NCBI GenBank assembly: GCA_910584385.1
Contig: CAJUAK010000016.1
Coordinates: forward strand, 1 to 25,958
Direction: 5' to 3'
From: an uncultured Alphaproteobacteria bacterium
Lineage (GTDB): Bacteria > Pseudomonadota > Alphaproteobacteria > RF32 > CAG-239
Length of the DNA stretch: 25,958 nucleotides
The position numbers and the translations under genes were made by a program. Shown here one piece after another: positions 1-7,928 of this stretch (position 1 is its first letter; each line of letters begins with the position of its first letter). A model generated the notes under the pieces. That model saw only the letters and a program-made list of their open reading frames with translations. It did no database searches and was not told the DNA's origin.

Positions 1-563
1 ACAGATGTCTCGCTGCACCAGGTTTTACCCTGATAGTCGCAAGCATCCTTAGCGGCCATGCATTTTCCGCACTGTCCGCCTTCCGAGCACTTAGCCGCTT
101 CATAAACGGCACTTACGGGATTCGTAGGCTGAGATCGACAAACAAGCCATTTCAAATCTGTCGTACGCGCATATGGACTATAACTTGCGGCGTTGTAAGT
201 CCATCCCTCTTCACAACATTTTGAACATTTGTATTTTGTTACCCCGTTCAAGGTGCAACTGCCGCTGCAAACCAGGTTTGGTGTTTGTGAGGTGTAGGTG
301 TATTCTGACATACAGCGGCAATTGCGAAAACAGCGCAACCCATTAGCGGGCTGCACTGAATCACACTCCGCACCTTTGGGCGCGGAAGAAAGCATATTGA
401 AATTCGCGCAAGTTTGCTGTCCGGGCTTATTGCCAACGGAAGGTTTGCCTAAAGACGGATTATCCTGATAATCGGGCAGCCAATAAGTTGCAGCAAAAAC
501 AGCGGCCGTGCTTATAAAGACAAAGCACCCCGCCAATAAAGACTTTTTCAATATACCTGACAT
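1..563 (-). CDS. Secreted cysteine-rich modular protein, C-terminus cut by window edge
   Basis: The frame is open from the ATG at 563 to the window edge, about 187 codons, so the 3' end is missing. Residues 1-24 form a signal peptide (basic MSGILKK, hydrophobic core, VFA cleavage region) followed by ATYWLPDY. The mature part is cysteine-rich, with pairs such as RNCRC, CSGSC and CSKCC. It is a paralogue of the next gene upstream (704-2929): signal peptide, linker and first cysteine module (SEYTYTSQT, CSGSC, TKYKC) align almost residue for residue. The start is preceded by an AGGTGA ribosome site. I do not recognise a named family. The cysteine density suggests a disulfide-bonded exported or surface protein, which is inference. 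It has its own promoter and is separated from the paralogue by a strong terminator. Confidence 0.8.
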   Translation of the reverse strand, partial: MSGILKKSLLAGCFVFISTAAVFAATYWLPDYQDNPSLGKPSVGNKPGQQTCANFNMLSSAPKGAECDSVQPANGLRCFRNCRCMSEYTYTSQTPNLVCSGSCTLNGVTKYKCSKCCEEGWTYNAASYSPYARTTDLKWLVCRSQPTNPVSAVYEAAKCSEGGQCGKCMAAKDACDYQGKTWCSETS

Positions 564-599
564 TTTAGTTCACCTAATATAATTACCACACACATAACA

Positions 600-629
600 A
601 TGTTATCATAACCGCAATGGATATGTCAA
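600..629 (-). promoter_or_regulatory. Promoter of the truncated cysteine-rich gene
   Basis: On the minus strand, TTGACA (624-629) lies 18 bp from TAACAT (600-605). A second TTGACA lies 15 bp further upstream (639-644), as in the paralogue's promoter. The -10 overlaps a palindrome, ATAACA-A-TGTTAT (594-606). Confidence 0.6.
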
Positions 630-657
630 GTACAAATCTGTCAAAACATAAAACAAA

Positions 658-687
658 GAGCCTCCGGAAAGTTATTTCCGGAGGCTC
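658..687 (-). terminator. Intrinsic terminator of the 741-aa cysteine-rich gene
   Basis: A perfect 13-bp stem (658-670 with 675-687) closes a GTTA loop. On the minus strand it is followed by a T-rich tract (TTTGTTTTATG). It lies 16 bp past the stop codon at 704-706. Confidence 0.85.
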
Positions 688-703
688 TCCCATCACCAAG
701 CCC

Positions 704-2929
704 TTAAAGGCTGGAGCATGGTTGCGGGCAACAATAATTCCTTGTTTCGGTTCTCGTCTCCCCATCTAAACATATTGATGCATCGCCAGCTTCACTAACC
801 GCCGTAGCACACAGCTTATATTTAGAAACCCGGGGTGTACTTCCACAAACATATGTAACCGTTTCCGTACAAAGATATCCGTTTTGGCAAGGATTCGTTA
901 CTGGTTCCAAAGATTTTATATAACACTTGCTCTTTTGTCCGGTACGCGGTTTATCACAGCAATAATGGTTAGCCAGCTGTTGGCAGACATACCCGTCGGA
1001 CCCACTGCAAACATAAGGATAATCTCCGCCACATTCTGTTGAACATTTTTTGCATTCCGGATTATCGCTTTGCGTAAGGGTAATTTCCAAACGTTCTGCA
1101 CATACAGTATCTTTGCTGTATCCGGCTGCACATCCATCGCCAATACCTGGTATTTTAGATCCACAAGCACATGTGGGGTCCCCATCTATAGTCGTATATA
1201 AACAGAGGCATTCTTCTCCGGCCAAACAGCCTTCCGTTCCATTTGTACAGCAGGAATCTTTTGCAATGCATGTATTGCCGCATGCTTTCTTACCTTGTTC
1301 TTCACAACTCTTATCAACACATTTTGCACAATTCGGATTTGTATCTTGGTAAACCTTGGTTTGGTTAGCATTGCAAACTACATGTATTAGAGCCCCGCTA
1401 TTATTCTTCTCATATCCAGCTTCGCAAGGAATCTCCTCACATTTATAACAGTTCGGATTCGTTTTTTGATAAACTTCTGTTAATCCTTTCGAATGGTTAC
1501 AAACACCAGCAATCAAACCTTCAATCTTCGTATACCCGTCCTCGCAAGGGATTTCCGTACAAGTATTGTTCGTGCAAGCATAACCCGTGCCGCATTCACT
1601 GCTGGAACAACAGCCATCTGCCGCAATACACGTGCCATTACACTCCTTCAGTCCCTGCTCTTCACAAGTTTTCGCAACACAGACGCCTGTTCCATCACAT
1701 TTCTGGCCATTGCCGCAGCCTTCTGTGCCATTTGAGCAACAAGCCGTTGTGGCAATACATGTTGTACCGCAAGTCTTCAATCCCTGTTCTTCACAAGTCT
1801 TGGCGACACAAACGCCTGTTCCATCACATTTCTGACCATCGCCGCAGCCTTCTACACCATTCGTACAGCAGGCCGTTGCCGCAATACACTTGCCGCCGCA
1901 AGCTTTCATGCCCTGGTCTTCACAACTTAAACAACGGGTGCATAATGCGTTATTTGCATCCGACTCTAACAAATTTGGCGCCGGACAATTTTTTACTTCC
2001 GTCGTATAACCGGATGCGCAGGCTGTTCCCTTACATATCCCGCACAATTCATTATCGCCCTGCGTCTCAAACGTCTGGCCGTCTTTACAGCTCTCTGCCG
2101 TAGTGGCCGTGCTGTAGTTCGCATTACATTCTACGCCGCAACAGCCCCAACATCCGGGATTCCCTTCTTGCTGGCATAATGTCTTTCCGTTCGGACAGGC
2201 CGGCTTCGTTTCTGTATAACCGTCTTCACATAACGGATAAGTACAAGTATGCGTAGACATATCACAACGCGTCTTACCCTCGCTGCCAACAGCCACAATA
2301 CCATATTTACCACCACCGCAATCACTATCTGAACAACAGCCATTTGACGGCGCGCAGCTGTCCGTATCACTGCAATATTTCTTGCCGCTCCCGCAAACAT
2401 CCACGCAACGGTAACAGCTGCCTTTACAACTTAACGAAAGCGGAGCTGTGCTTTCATCTTTTAAACCGCCACACCGCGTCCAACCAACGACTTGCGGACG
2501 CTGCATATCATACGGTTCAAAATCATATCCCGACGGACAACAAGAAGTACATTTATACTTCGTCTCCCCATTATCATCGGTGCAACTGCCACTGCAAAAC
2601 AGATCCGTTTGTGTTTGTGAGGTGTAGGTATATTCTGCAGTGCAGCGGCAGTTGCTGTAACAACGCAGCCCAAAACCGGGATACGCTGTTTTGCATGTCG
2701 TGCCTTTTGGCACATTTCCTATCGAGTGCATATTGAAATCTTCGCAGGTTTTCTGGCGCTTATCGCCCCCGTCATCATCCCCGCCGGGCAAATTCGGTCC
2801 CGGTTTCTTATCACCGAGGGAAGAATATCCCTCATAATCGGGCAGCCAATAAGTTGCAGCAAAAACAACGGCTGTGCTTATAAAGACAAAGCACACCGCT
2901 AACAAAGACTTTTTCAATATACCTGACAT
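704..2929 (-). CDS. Secreted cysteine-rich modular protein, 741 aa
   Basis: Residues 1-24 are a signal peptide ending VVFA, followed by ATYWLPDYEGY and a Gly/Asp-rich linker (PGGDDDGGD). The rest is a string of cysteine modules of two visible kinds. Type A reads C-E-x-GY ... NPxCxxC (for example EIPCEDGYTK and NPNCYKC). Type B reads CEEQGxKxC ... CIA ... CC ... GCxxGxxC and occurs at least four times, two copies being nearly identical (TCEEQGLKTCG and TCEEQGLKECN). No transmembrane helix, LPxTG or catalytic motif is visible beyond the signal peptide. The protein ends CCPQPCSSL. The cysteines suggest an extracytoplasmic disulfide-rich adhesin, matrix or binding protein, but I do not recognise the family. 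AGGTGA precedes the ATG. The gene is flanked by its own promoter and terminator and has a downstream paralogue (1-563). Confidence 0.85.
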   Translation of the reverse strand: MSGILKKSLLAVCFVFISTAVVFAATYWLPDYEGYSSLGDKKPGPNLPGGDDDGGDKRQKTCEDFNMHSIGNVPKGTTCKTAYPGFGLRCYSNCRCTAEYTYTSQTQTDLFCSGSCTDDNGETKYKCTSCCPSGYDFEPYDMQRPQVVGWTRCGGLKDESTAPLSLSCKGSCYRCVDVCGSGKKYCSDTDSCAPSNGCCSDSDCGGGKYGIVAVGSEGKTRCDMSTHTCTYPLCEDGYTETKPACPNGKTLCQQEGNPGCWGCCGVECNANYSTATTAESCKDGQTFETQGDNELCGICKGTACASGYTTEVKNCPAPNLLESDANNALCTRCLSCEDQGMKACGGKCIAATACCTNGVEGCGDGQKCDGTGVCVAKTCEEQGLKTCGTTCIATTACCSNGTEGCGNGQKCDGTGVCVAKTCEEQGLKECNGTCIAADGCCSSSECGTGYACTNNTCTEIPCEDGYTKIEGLIAGVCNHSKGLTEVYQKTNPNCYKCEEIPCEAGYEKNNSGALIHVVCNANQTKVYQDTNPNCAKCVDKSCEEQGKKACGNTCIAKDSCCTNGTEGCLAGEECLCLYTTIDGDPTCACGSKIPGIGDGCAAGYSKDTVCAERLEITLTQSDNPECKKCSTECGGDYPYVCSGSDGYVCQQLANHYCCDKPRTGQKSKCYIKSLEPVTNPCQNGYLCTETVTYVCGSTPRVSKYKLCATAVSEAGDASICLDGETRTETRNYCCPQPCSSL

Positions 2930-2964
2930 TTTTGTTCACCTAGTTAGAATACACACACACTAAA

Positions 2965-2993
2965 ACTTTATCACATAACCAAAAGGTTGTCAA
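2965..2993 (-). promoter_or_regulatory. Promoter of the 741-aa cysteine-rich gene
   Basis: On the minus strand, TTGACA (2988-2993), a 17-bp spacer and TAAAGT (2965-2970) form a near-consensus sigma70-type promoter about 36 bp before the ATG. A second TTGACA sits exactly 15 bp further upstream (3003-3008). Confidence 0.75.
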
Positions 2994-3022
2994 GGACATT
3001 TCTGTCAATCCATATTGCAAAC

Positions 3023-3055
3023 AAAACAGCCCTTCCATTAAGAAAGGGCTGTTTT
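3023..3055 (-). terminator. Terminator downstream of hppA
   Basis: A 12-bp stem (3023-3034 with 3044-3055) carries a 9-nt loop and has T-rich sequence on both sides. It lies 25 bp beyond the hppA stop on the minus strand and could work in both directions. Confidence 0.8.
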
Positions 3056-3080
3056 TATTTATTTTTTTGTAACTTAAAGG

Positions 3081-5507
3081 TTACATTTTTTTCGCTTCAA
3101 TACGCATTCTGTAGAATGATCTCCAAACGAATATCAATCCCAGAAGGAAGAATGCGATACCCAACCCGAGCGAAACACAGCGAGGTGCGGCAACGGCCAT
3201 TTCAACAGCCAACAAGCCAAACAACGTTGTAAATTTGATAATCGGGTTTAAGGCAACAGAAGATGTATCCTTATAAGGATCGCCAACAGTATCGCCGACA
3301 ACAGCGGCATCATGCAATGGCGTGCCTTTTTCTTGCAGATCGACTTCAACCACTTTCTTGGCATTATCCCAAGCACCGCCGGCATTAGCCATATACAACG
3401 CCTGGAACAAACCAAACACGGCAATTGAAATCAGATAGCTTGCAAACAAGTTCGCATCAAAGCAGGCAAAAGCGATTGTGAAAGAGAAAATCACAATAAA
3501 GATGTTAAACATCCCTTTCTGGGCATAAAGCGTGCAGATTTGAACAACTTTTTTGGAATCACTAACTGATGCGGCTTTTGTCGTATCAAGTTTAATATGT
3601 TCCTTAATATAGTTCACGGCACGATAAGCGCCCGTTGAAACGGCCTGCATGGAAGCGCCGGAGAACCAGAAGATGACCGCGCCGCCCAAAATAATGCCGA
3701 ACAGCACTTCCGGGTCAAGCAGGTTGAGCTGCAGGTTCAACAGCAAAATGATTGAGAAAATCATGGTCGTGGCGCCAATAACCGCCGTACCAATCAGCAC
3801 CGGCTTTGCCGTTGCTTTAAAGGTGTTTCCGGCAGAGTCATTTTCTTCCAGATAATGTTTTCCTTTTTCAAAATCAGGTTTAAACCCGTAGTCTTTTTGA
3901 ATTTTTTCATCAATTCCCTTAATATTTTCAATCTGGGAAAGTTCAAAAACAGACTGGGCATTATCGGTAACCGGACCATAGCTGTCCACCGCAATAGTAA
4001 CAGGGCCCATGCCGAGCATACCAAACGCAACCAAACCAAAAGCAAAAACTGTAGGATAAACCATATAGCTGTCTAAGCCAGTACGGGCGGTAAAGAAAGC
4101 AATCGCCATCAAACCAACCATGACCAAGCCTTGCCAGAAAGCAGAGAAGTTGCCGGCGACAATACCTGAAATAATGTTCAGGGAAGCGCCTGCTTCACGG
4201 CTCGCATTAACAATTTCTTCCACATGTTTTGATTTTGAAGATGTGAAAATTTTGGTAAATTCCGGAATCAAAGCCGCGGCCAATGTACCGCAAGAAATAA
4301 TGACGGAAAGTTTCCACCACAAATCATCACCCATATTGCCAATCATAACATAAGAAACGCCGAAGGTTACTAAAATGGAAATGATTGAGGTCAACCAAAT
4401 CAATGAGGTCAAAGGCGTTTCAAAATTGAACTTATCCTTGTTGCCAAAAATAGCTTTGCTAAATCCGGCATTAACCAGATAAGAAATGACAGATGTAATA
4501 ATCATCAAAACGCGCATTGCAAAAATCCAAACAATCAAACGTGCCTGAATATCAATGCCGTTTGCCATCAAGCTCAAATCACCGTTCGGAGCATAGAACA
4601 TTCCGGCCGCTAAAACGATAAAGCTGATGAGGGCAACACCTGTTACGCCATAAGTTTCAAAACCATCGGCAGTAGGCCCGACAGAGTCGCCGGCATTATC
4701 GCCGGTACAGTCGGCAATCACGCCGGGATTGCGTGCATCGTCTTCATCAATTTTGAAAATGATTTTCATCAAGTCTGCGCCAATATCGGCAATTTTGGTA
4801 AAGATACCGCCGCAAATGCGCAAAGCAGCAGCGCCCAAAGATTCGCCGATAGCAAAACCGATAAAGCAAGCGCCAGCAGATTCTCTTGGAACGAAAAGCA
4901 AAATCGCAATCATCATGATGAGTTCGACACAAATCAGCAAAACGCCGATAGACATGCCTGAACGCAGCGGCAAACTCATAACCGGATAGGGCTTCGCCTT
5001 CAAAGAAAGGAAAGCTGTACGGGAGTTGGCATAGGTATTAATGCGCATACCGAACCAAGCCACAGAGAAAGAACCCAAAATACCCAAAACAGACCACAAA
5101 AGGATTGTGCCGACTTTAGGCAGCGGTGTTGCATTCAAAACGTAGAAATAGTAAAAAATGCAAACAGCGATAAACAATTCCAACAAAACCAAAAGCTTGG
5201 CCTGTTGTTTCATATAAGTTTTGCAAGTTTCATAAATCGTCGCCGAAACATCGAGCATGGATTTATGGGCAGGCATTTTTTTGATTTTAGCAAATTCATA
5301 CCAGCCAAAGAACATACCCAAAACGCAAACGCCCATACCATAAAGCAAAATCTGCGCACCGGTAATATCCAGTCCCCAAATATGATACCCGACATCCAAA
5401 CTCGGAATATTCAGGTCAATCTCTGAAGCGGAAGCGGAAACCGCACCCAACCCCAAAGCCAGCAGCAATGTAAAGACAAAGCCGCCGATTCTTTTCAGAT
5501 TAGACAT
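3081..5507 (-). CDS. hppA: Membrane-bound ion-translocating pyrophosphatase, 808 aa
   Basis: This enzyme couples hydrolysis of cytosolic pyrophosphate to ion pumping across the inner membrane. It is polytopic with many hydrophobic segments. Substrate and metal motifs are visible: DIGADL (about 241-246), DNAGDSVGPTADGFETYG (270-287, the equivalent of the usual DNVGD block), DSYGPVTDNA (508-517) and GDTVGDPYKDTSS (738-750). The stretch GNTFKATAK (560-568) has Lys at 564, where potassium-independent enzymes carry Lys and potassium-dependent ones Ala, so K+ independence is likely but not certain. It is longer than the usual 650-750 residues. The N-terminus (LLLALGLGAVSASAS) resembles a signal sequence. 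The wording around DNAGDSVGPTADGFE resembles the form I associate with Bacteroidetes and similar gut taxa. AAGGAAAG precedes the ATG. Confidence 0.95.
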   Translation of the reverse strand: MSNLKRIGGFVFTLLLALGLGAVSASASEIDLNIPSLDVGYHIWGLDITGAQILLYGMGVCVLGMFFGWYEFAKIKKMPAHKSMLDVSATIYETCKTYMKQQAKLLVLLELFIAVCIFYYFYVLNATPLPKVGTILLWSVLGILGSFSVAWFGMRINTYANSRTAFLSLKAKPYPVMSLPLRSGMSIGVLLICVELIMMIAILLFVPRESAGACFIGFAIGESLGAAALRICGGIFTKIADIGADLMKIIFKIDEDDARNPGVIADCTGDNAGDSVGPTADGFETYGVTGVALISFIVLAAGMFYAPNGDLSLMANGIDIQARLIVWIFAMRVLMIITSVISYLVNAGFSKAIFGNKDKFNFETPLTSLIWLTSIISILVTFGVSYVMIGNMGDDLWWKLSVIISCGTLAAALIPEFTKIFTSSKSKHVEEIVNASREAGASLNIISGIVAGNFSAFWQGLVMVGLMAIAFFTARTGLDSYMVYPTVFAFGLVAFGMLGMGPVTIAVDSYGPVTDNAQSVFELSQIENIKGIDEKIQKDYGFKPDFEKGKHYLEENDSAGNTFKATAKPVLIGTAVIGATTMIFSIILLLNLQLNLLDPEVLFGIILGGAVIFWFSGASMQAVSTGAYRAVNYIKEHIKLDTTKAASVSDSKKVVQICTLYAQKGMFNIFIVIFSFTIAFACFDANLFASYLISIAVFGLFQALYMANAGGAWDNAKKVVEVDLQEKGTPLHDAAVVGDTVGDPYKDTSSVALNPIIKFTTLFGLLAVEMAVAAPRCVSLGLGIAFFLLGLIFVWRSFYRMRIEAKKM

Positions 5508-5539
5508 ATATCTTTCCTTAAAATAGTTAATACAAAAAG

Positions 5540-5560
5540 CATAACATAATTATTGTTATG
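5540..5560. promoter_or_regulatory. Inverted repeat upstream of hppA, possible operator
   Basis: CATAACA and TGTTATG are perfect 7-nt arms separated by TAATTAT, 33 bp before the hppA start. Either an operator or a small leader hairpin is possible. No clear hppA promoter could be assigned nearby. Confidence 0.3.
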
Positions 5561-5649
5561 GGAAGGATATTACTCTTTGATTCTAAAAAATAGGTTAACT
5601 CAAATTGTAATAAGGGATTCAAAAACATAGAATAATTTCCACAAAACTC

Positions 5650-5678
5650 TTGGCGGCAGGTTCAAAATTTGCTATATT
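5650..5678 (+). promoter_or_regulatory. Promoter of the small lipoprotein gene
   Basis: TTGGCG (5650-5655), a 17-bp spacer and TATATT (5673-5678) lie 28 bp before the ATG. The -10 and following bases (TATATTAAACAAT) are identical to those before the BAX inhibitor-1 gene at 24479. Confidence 0.65.
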
Positions 5679-5706
5679 AAACAATGGTAACAGAAAGGAA
5701 AAAGAG

Positions 5707-5994
5707 ATGAGAAAATATTTAATATTTGCAGCAGCCGCTACCATCTTAAGCAGCTGCGCGGAAACGCCAAAAGAGACATATCCCTACGGTATGACTGCCA
5801 AGGAATGGAATGAACTTTCCGTTAAAGACAAAGCAAATATACGCAGGGATTTCTATTTCTACGAAAAAGGTAGCATTAATTTCGTTAACCCTCAGCTAGA
5901 AGTCGAAGGACGCAAAGATGCGAATATTTTCACAAAACAAAAGCGCCCCTCAAAACCCGTACAGGAAACTCTTGCTGAACCGGAAGGCGAATAG
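5707..5994 (+). CDS. Small predicted lipoprotein, 95 aa
   Basis: Residues 1-17 form a lipoprotein signal peptide ending in the lipobox LSSC, so Cys17 should be lipidated and the protein anchored in the envelope. The mature part is short, charged and hydrophilic (PYGMTAKEWNELSVKDKANI, then a Lys/Pro/Glu-rich tail), with no recognised domain. The ATG at 5707 is chosen because AGAAAGGAAAAAG lies just before it and the promoter ends near 5678. An in-frame TTG at 5650 lies inside the -35 box and cannot be the start. The gene is monocistronic and converges on hydF with one base between the stop codons. Function unknown. Confidence 0.75.
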   Translation: MRKYLIFAAAATILSSCAETPKETYPYGMTAKEWNELSVKDKANIRRDFYFYEKGSINFVNPQLEVEGRKDANIFTKQKRPSKPVQETLAEPEGE

Positions 5995-5995
5995 C

Positions 5996-7204
5996 CTATA
6001 AGCCAAAGGCGCAAACCACACGGTCTAAAACGCCTTGTGTTTTTGAGATAGCCACGCCATAATTAGTAACAGACACATTCCGCCGCCTGCATTCTTGCAG
6101 GCGGTTTAACATTTCCGCACGGTTAAACATGCAAGCCCCGCAATGGACGACCAAAGCGTAATCCTCCAGATTCTCCGGAAAGTCATGCCCGTTAAAAATA
6201 TCAAAGGCCAGATTCTTTCCCGTATATTTTTGCAACAGGCGGGGAAGCTTTACCCGCCCGATATCATCGCATTGCACATGATGGGAACAAGCCTCTGCAA
6301 TTAAAATCCTGTCTCCGTCCTTCAGTTCATCTATTTTTCTTGCCCCGCTCACCATATCGGGAAGTTTTCCCTTAAACCGGGCAAACAAAATGGAAAAGGT
6401 CGTTAAAGGAACCTCTTGCGGCACAATTTTGGAAACCGGCAAAATTGCTTGTGAATCAGTAATGACCAAATCCGGATTCTTTTTCAAATCACACAGAGCC
6501 TGCTGCAAATCGCTTTCTTTTGTAACAACGGCTTTGGCGTTGCTGTCCAAAATTTCCCGCAGCATTTGCACTTGCGGCAAAATCAACCGCCCTTTTGGGG
6601 CAGAAATATCAATCGGAACCACCAAGACAACCACATTTCCGGGCTTAATCAAATCTCCGGCCAGCAAGGGTTCATCTTTAAGTTCTGCCGGCACGACGTC
6701 GATAATCAGCGTTTTAAGCGCATCGATATCTTTTCCTTCTGCCGCAGAAACCCCAATATATTTCAACCCCCGCTCTTTGCAAAAGGCCTCATCTTCGCTT
6801 TTAATTTTGCAAATATCCGTTTTATTAAAGGCAACAACAACCGGAAGCCGAAATTTCTCCGCCTCGGAAAGGATGTTTTTTTCCGTTTCGCCGATTCCAT
6901 CTTCGCCGCAAACCAAAACCGCCACATCCGAACGGCGCATAACGCTGCGCGTCGCCAAGATTCGTTTTTGCCCTAATCCGCCTTCATCATCCAAACCCGC
7001 GGTATCATAAAACGTAACCGGCCCCAAAGGCAGCAGCTCATATGGTTTGGCAACGGCATCCGTTGTTGTGCCGGCCACATCCGAAACAATGGCCACATCT
7101 TGCCCGCAGACAGCATTAATCAACGATGACTTTCCCGCATTTCTGCGGCCAATAAAAGTTATCACACTGCGCAGCCCTCTGGGCGTATTTTGAGCATCTG
7201 CCAT
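5996..7204 (-). CDS. hydF: [FeFe]-hydrogenase maturation GTPase HydF
   Basis: HydF is the scaffold that receives the diiron precursor made by HydE and HydG and delivers it to the [FeFe]-hydrogenase. The GTPase domain shows the P-loop GRRNAGKSS (19-27), DTAG (67-70) and NKTD (127-130). The C-terminal iron-sulfur region has CSH, then 45 residues, then HCGAC (354-358), matching the HydF pattern CxH-x(44-53)-HCxxC. The length (402 aa) is typical. The start is the ATG at 7204, preceded by AGGAAAGGAAAAAG. An upstream in-frame ATG at 7225 overlaps the previous gene's stop and has no ribosome site. It is the last gene of the dnaB operon. HydE, HydG and the hydrogenase are not in the window. Confidence 0.93.
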   Translation of the reverse strand: MADAQNTPRGLRSVITFIGRRNAGKSSLINAVCGQDVAIVSDVAGTTTDAVAKPYELLPLGPVTFYDTAGLDDEGGLGQKRILATRSVMRRSDVAVLVCGEDGIGETEKNILSEAEKFRLPVVVAFNKTDICKIKSEDEAFCKERGLKYIGVSAAEGKDIDALKTLIIDVVPAELKDEPLLAGDLIKPGNVVVLVVPIDISAPKGRLILPQVQMLREILDSNAKAVVTKESDLQQALCDLKKNPDLVITDSQAILPVSKIVPQEVPLTTFSILFARFKGKLPDMVSGARKIDELKDGDRILIAEACSHHVQCDDIGRVKLPRLLQKYTGKNLAFDIFNGHDFPENLEDYALVVHCGACMFNRAEMLNRLQECRRRNVSVTNYGVAISKTQGVLDRVVCAFGL

Positions 7205-7217
7205 TCTTTTTCCTTTC

Positions 7218-7928
7218 CTAAACATACAAATAAAGCATTTTTCCGCGAACTTTCAGCCAATGGCGGTTTTCCTCAAAGGCAGGATTAAGCCCTTCCACAC
7301 AAGACCAAAAATCCGCGGAATGGTCCTGATGTGCCAAATGGGAAACTTCATGCGCCACCAAATAAGAGATGACATTTTTTGGCGCCAAAACGATTCGCCA
7401 ATTATAATTGATATTTCCCCGGTTAGAACAACTGCCCCAGCGGGATTTCGTATCCTTAATCGTAACATTTTTAACGTCTCGGCTGATTTTTCCAGCCATT
7501 TTTTTTGAAAGCGCCATAAGTTCTTTTTTGGCAACTTGCTTCAAAAAATCAACCATCCGCCGGTGTAAAAATTCTTTTTCTCCGCAAACGACCAACTTGT
7601 CTTCTTCAATAAAAACGCCGCCCCGCCTTGCCGGTTGGTGAGAAATCTGATAAAGCTTTCCCATTACGGAAATTTGTTCGCCGTCTTCAAAAAATTTGGC
7701 TTGCGGAAGCTTGGCCAGATTATTTTTAATCCAGTCTTTGTGTTCCATCACAAATTCATAGGCTTTCCGCCGCGAACACCTGGGCGGGAGCGTCAGGACG
7801 GGGAGCTTTTCTTTTGCGTCAATTCTTAAGGTTAGGCGTTTTGCCTGTTTTGAAATATTAATTTTTATGGCAAAATCAAAAGCATTTTCCAAATCAAAGG
7901 TCTTGCCAGTCAACAAGGTAATTCTCAT
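7218..7928 (-). CDS. YgjP/M48-like zinc metallopeptidase (DUF45), 236 aa
   Basis: The C-terminal part has the zinc-peptidase signature HEVSHLAHQDHS at about residue 193, followed by DFW and a conserved RHWLK. The middle block (IKDTKSRWGSCSNRGNINYN) matches the TKSRWGSC hallmark of the YgjP/DUF45 family. These are soluble predicted metal-dependent hydrolases of poorly known substrate. The ATG at 7928 is chosen, with AGGA ten bases upstream. It overlaps the preceding gene's end by 35 bp. A GTG at 7961 would extend the protein by 11 residues. The stop is 13 bp before the hydF start, so the genes are co-transcribed. Family assignment is secure; function is not. Confidence 0.85.
   Translation of the reverse strand: MRITLLTGKTFDLENAFDFAIKINISKQAKRLTLRIDAKEKLPVLTLPPRCSRRKAYEFVMEHKDWIKNNLAKLPQAKFFEDGEQISVMGKLYQISHQPARRGGVFIEEDKLVVCGEKEFLHRRMVDFLKQVAKKELMALSKKMAGKISRDVKNVTIKDTKSRWGSCSNRGNINYNWRIVLAPKNVISYLVAHEVSHLAHQDHSADFWSCVEGLNPAFEENRHWLKVRGKMLYLYV

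Noticed and set aside
1050..2736. Several plus-strand open frames of 77-130 codons opposite the cysteine-rich gene
   Set aside because: They are antisense shadows of a repetitive, cysteine-rich gene with strong module structure. They have no ribosome sites and only low-complexity repeated products.
2988..3008. An FNR-type site (TTGAT-N4-ATCAA) in the double TTGACA region
   Set aside because: The two boxes are direct repeats 15 bp apart, not an inverted TTGAT/ATCAA pair.
6390..7010. A 206-codon plus-strand frame
   Set aside because: It lies wholly antisense to hydF, whose GTPase and iron-sulfur motifs are intact; no promoter or ribosome site.
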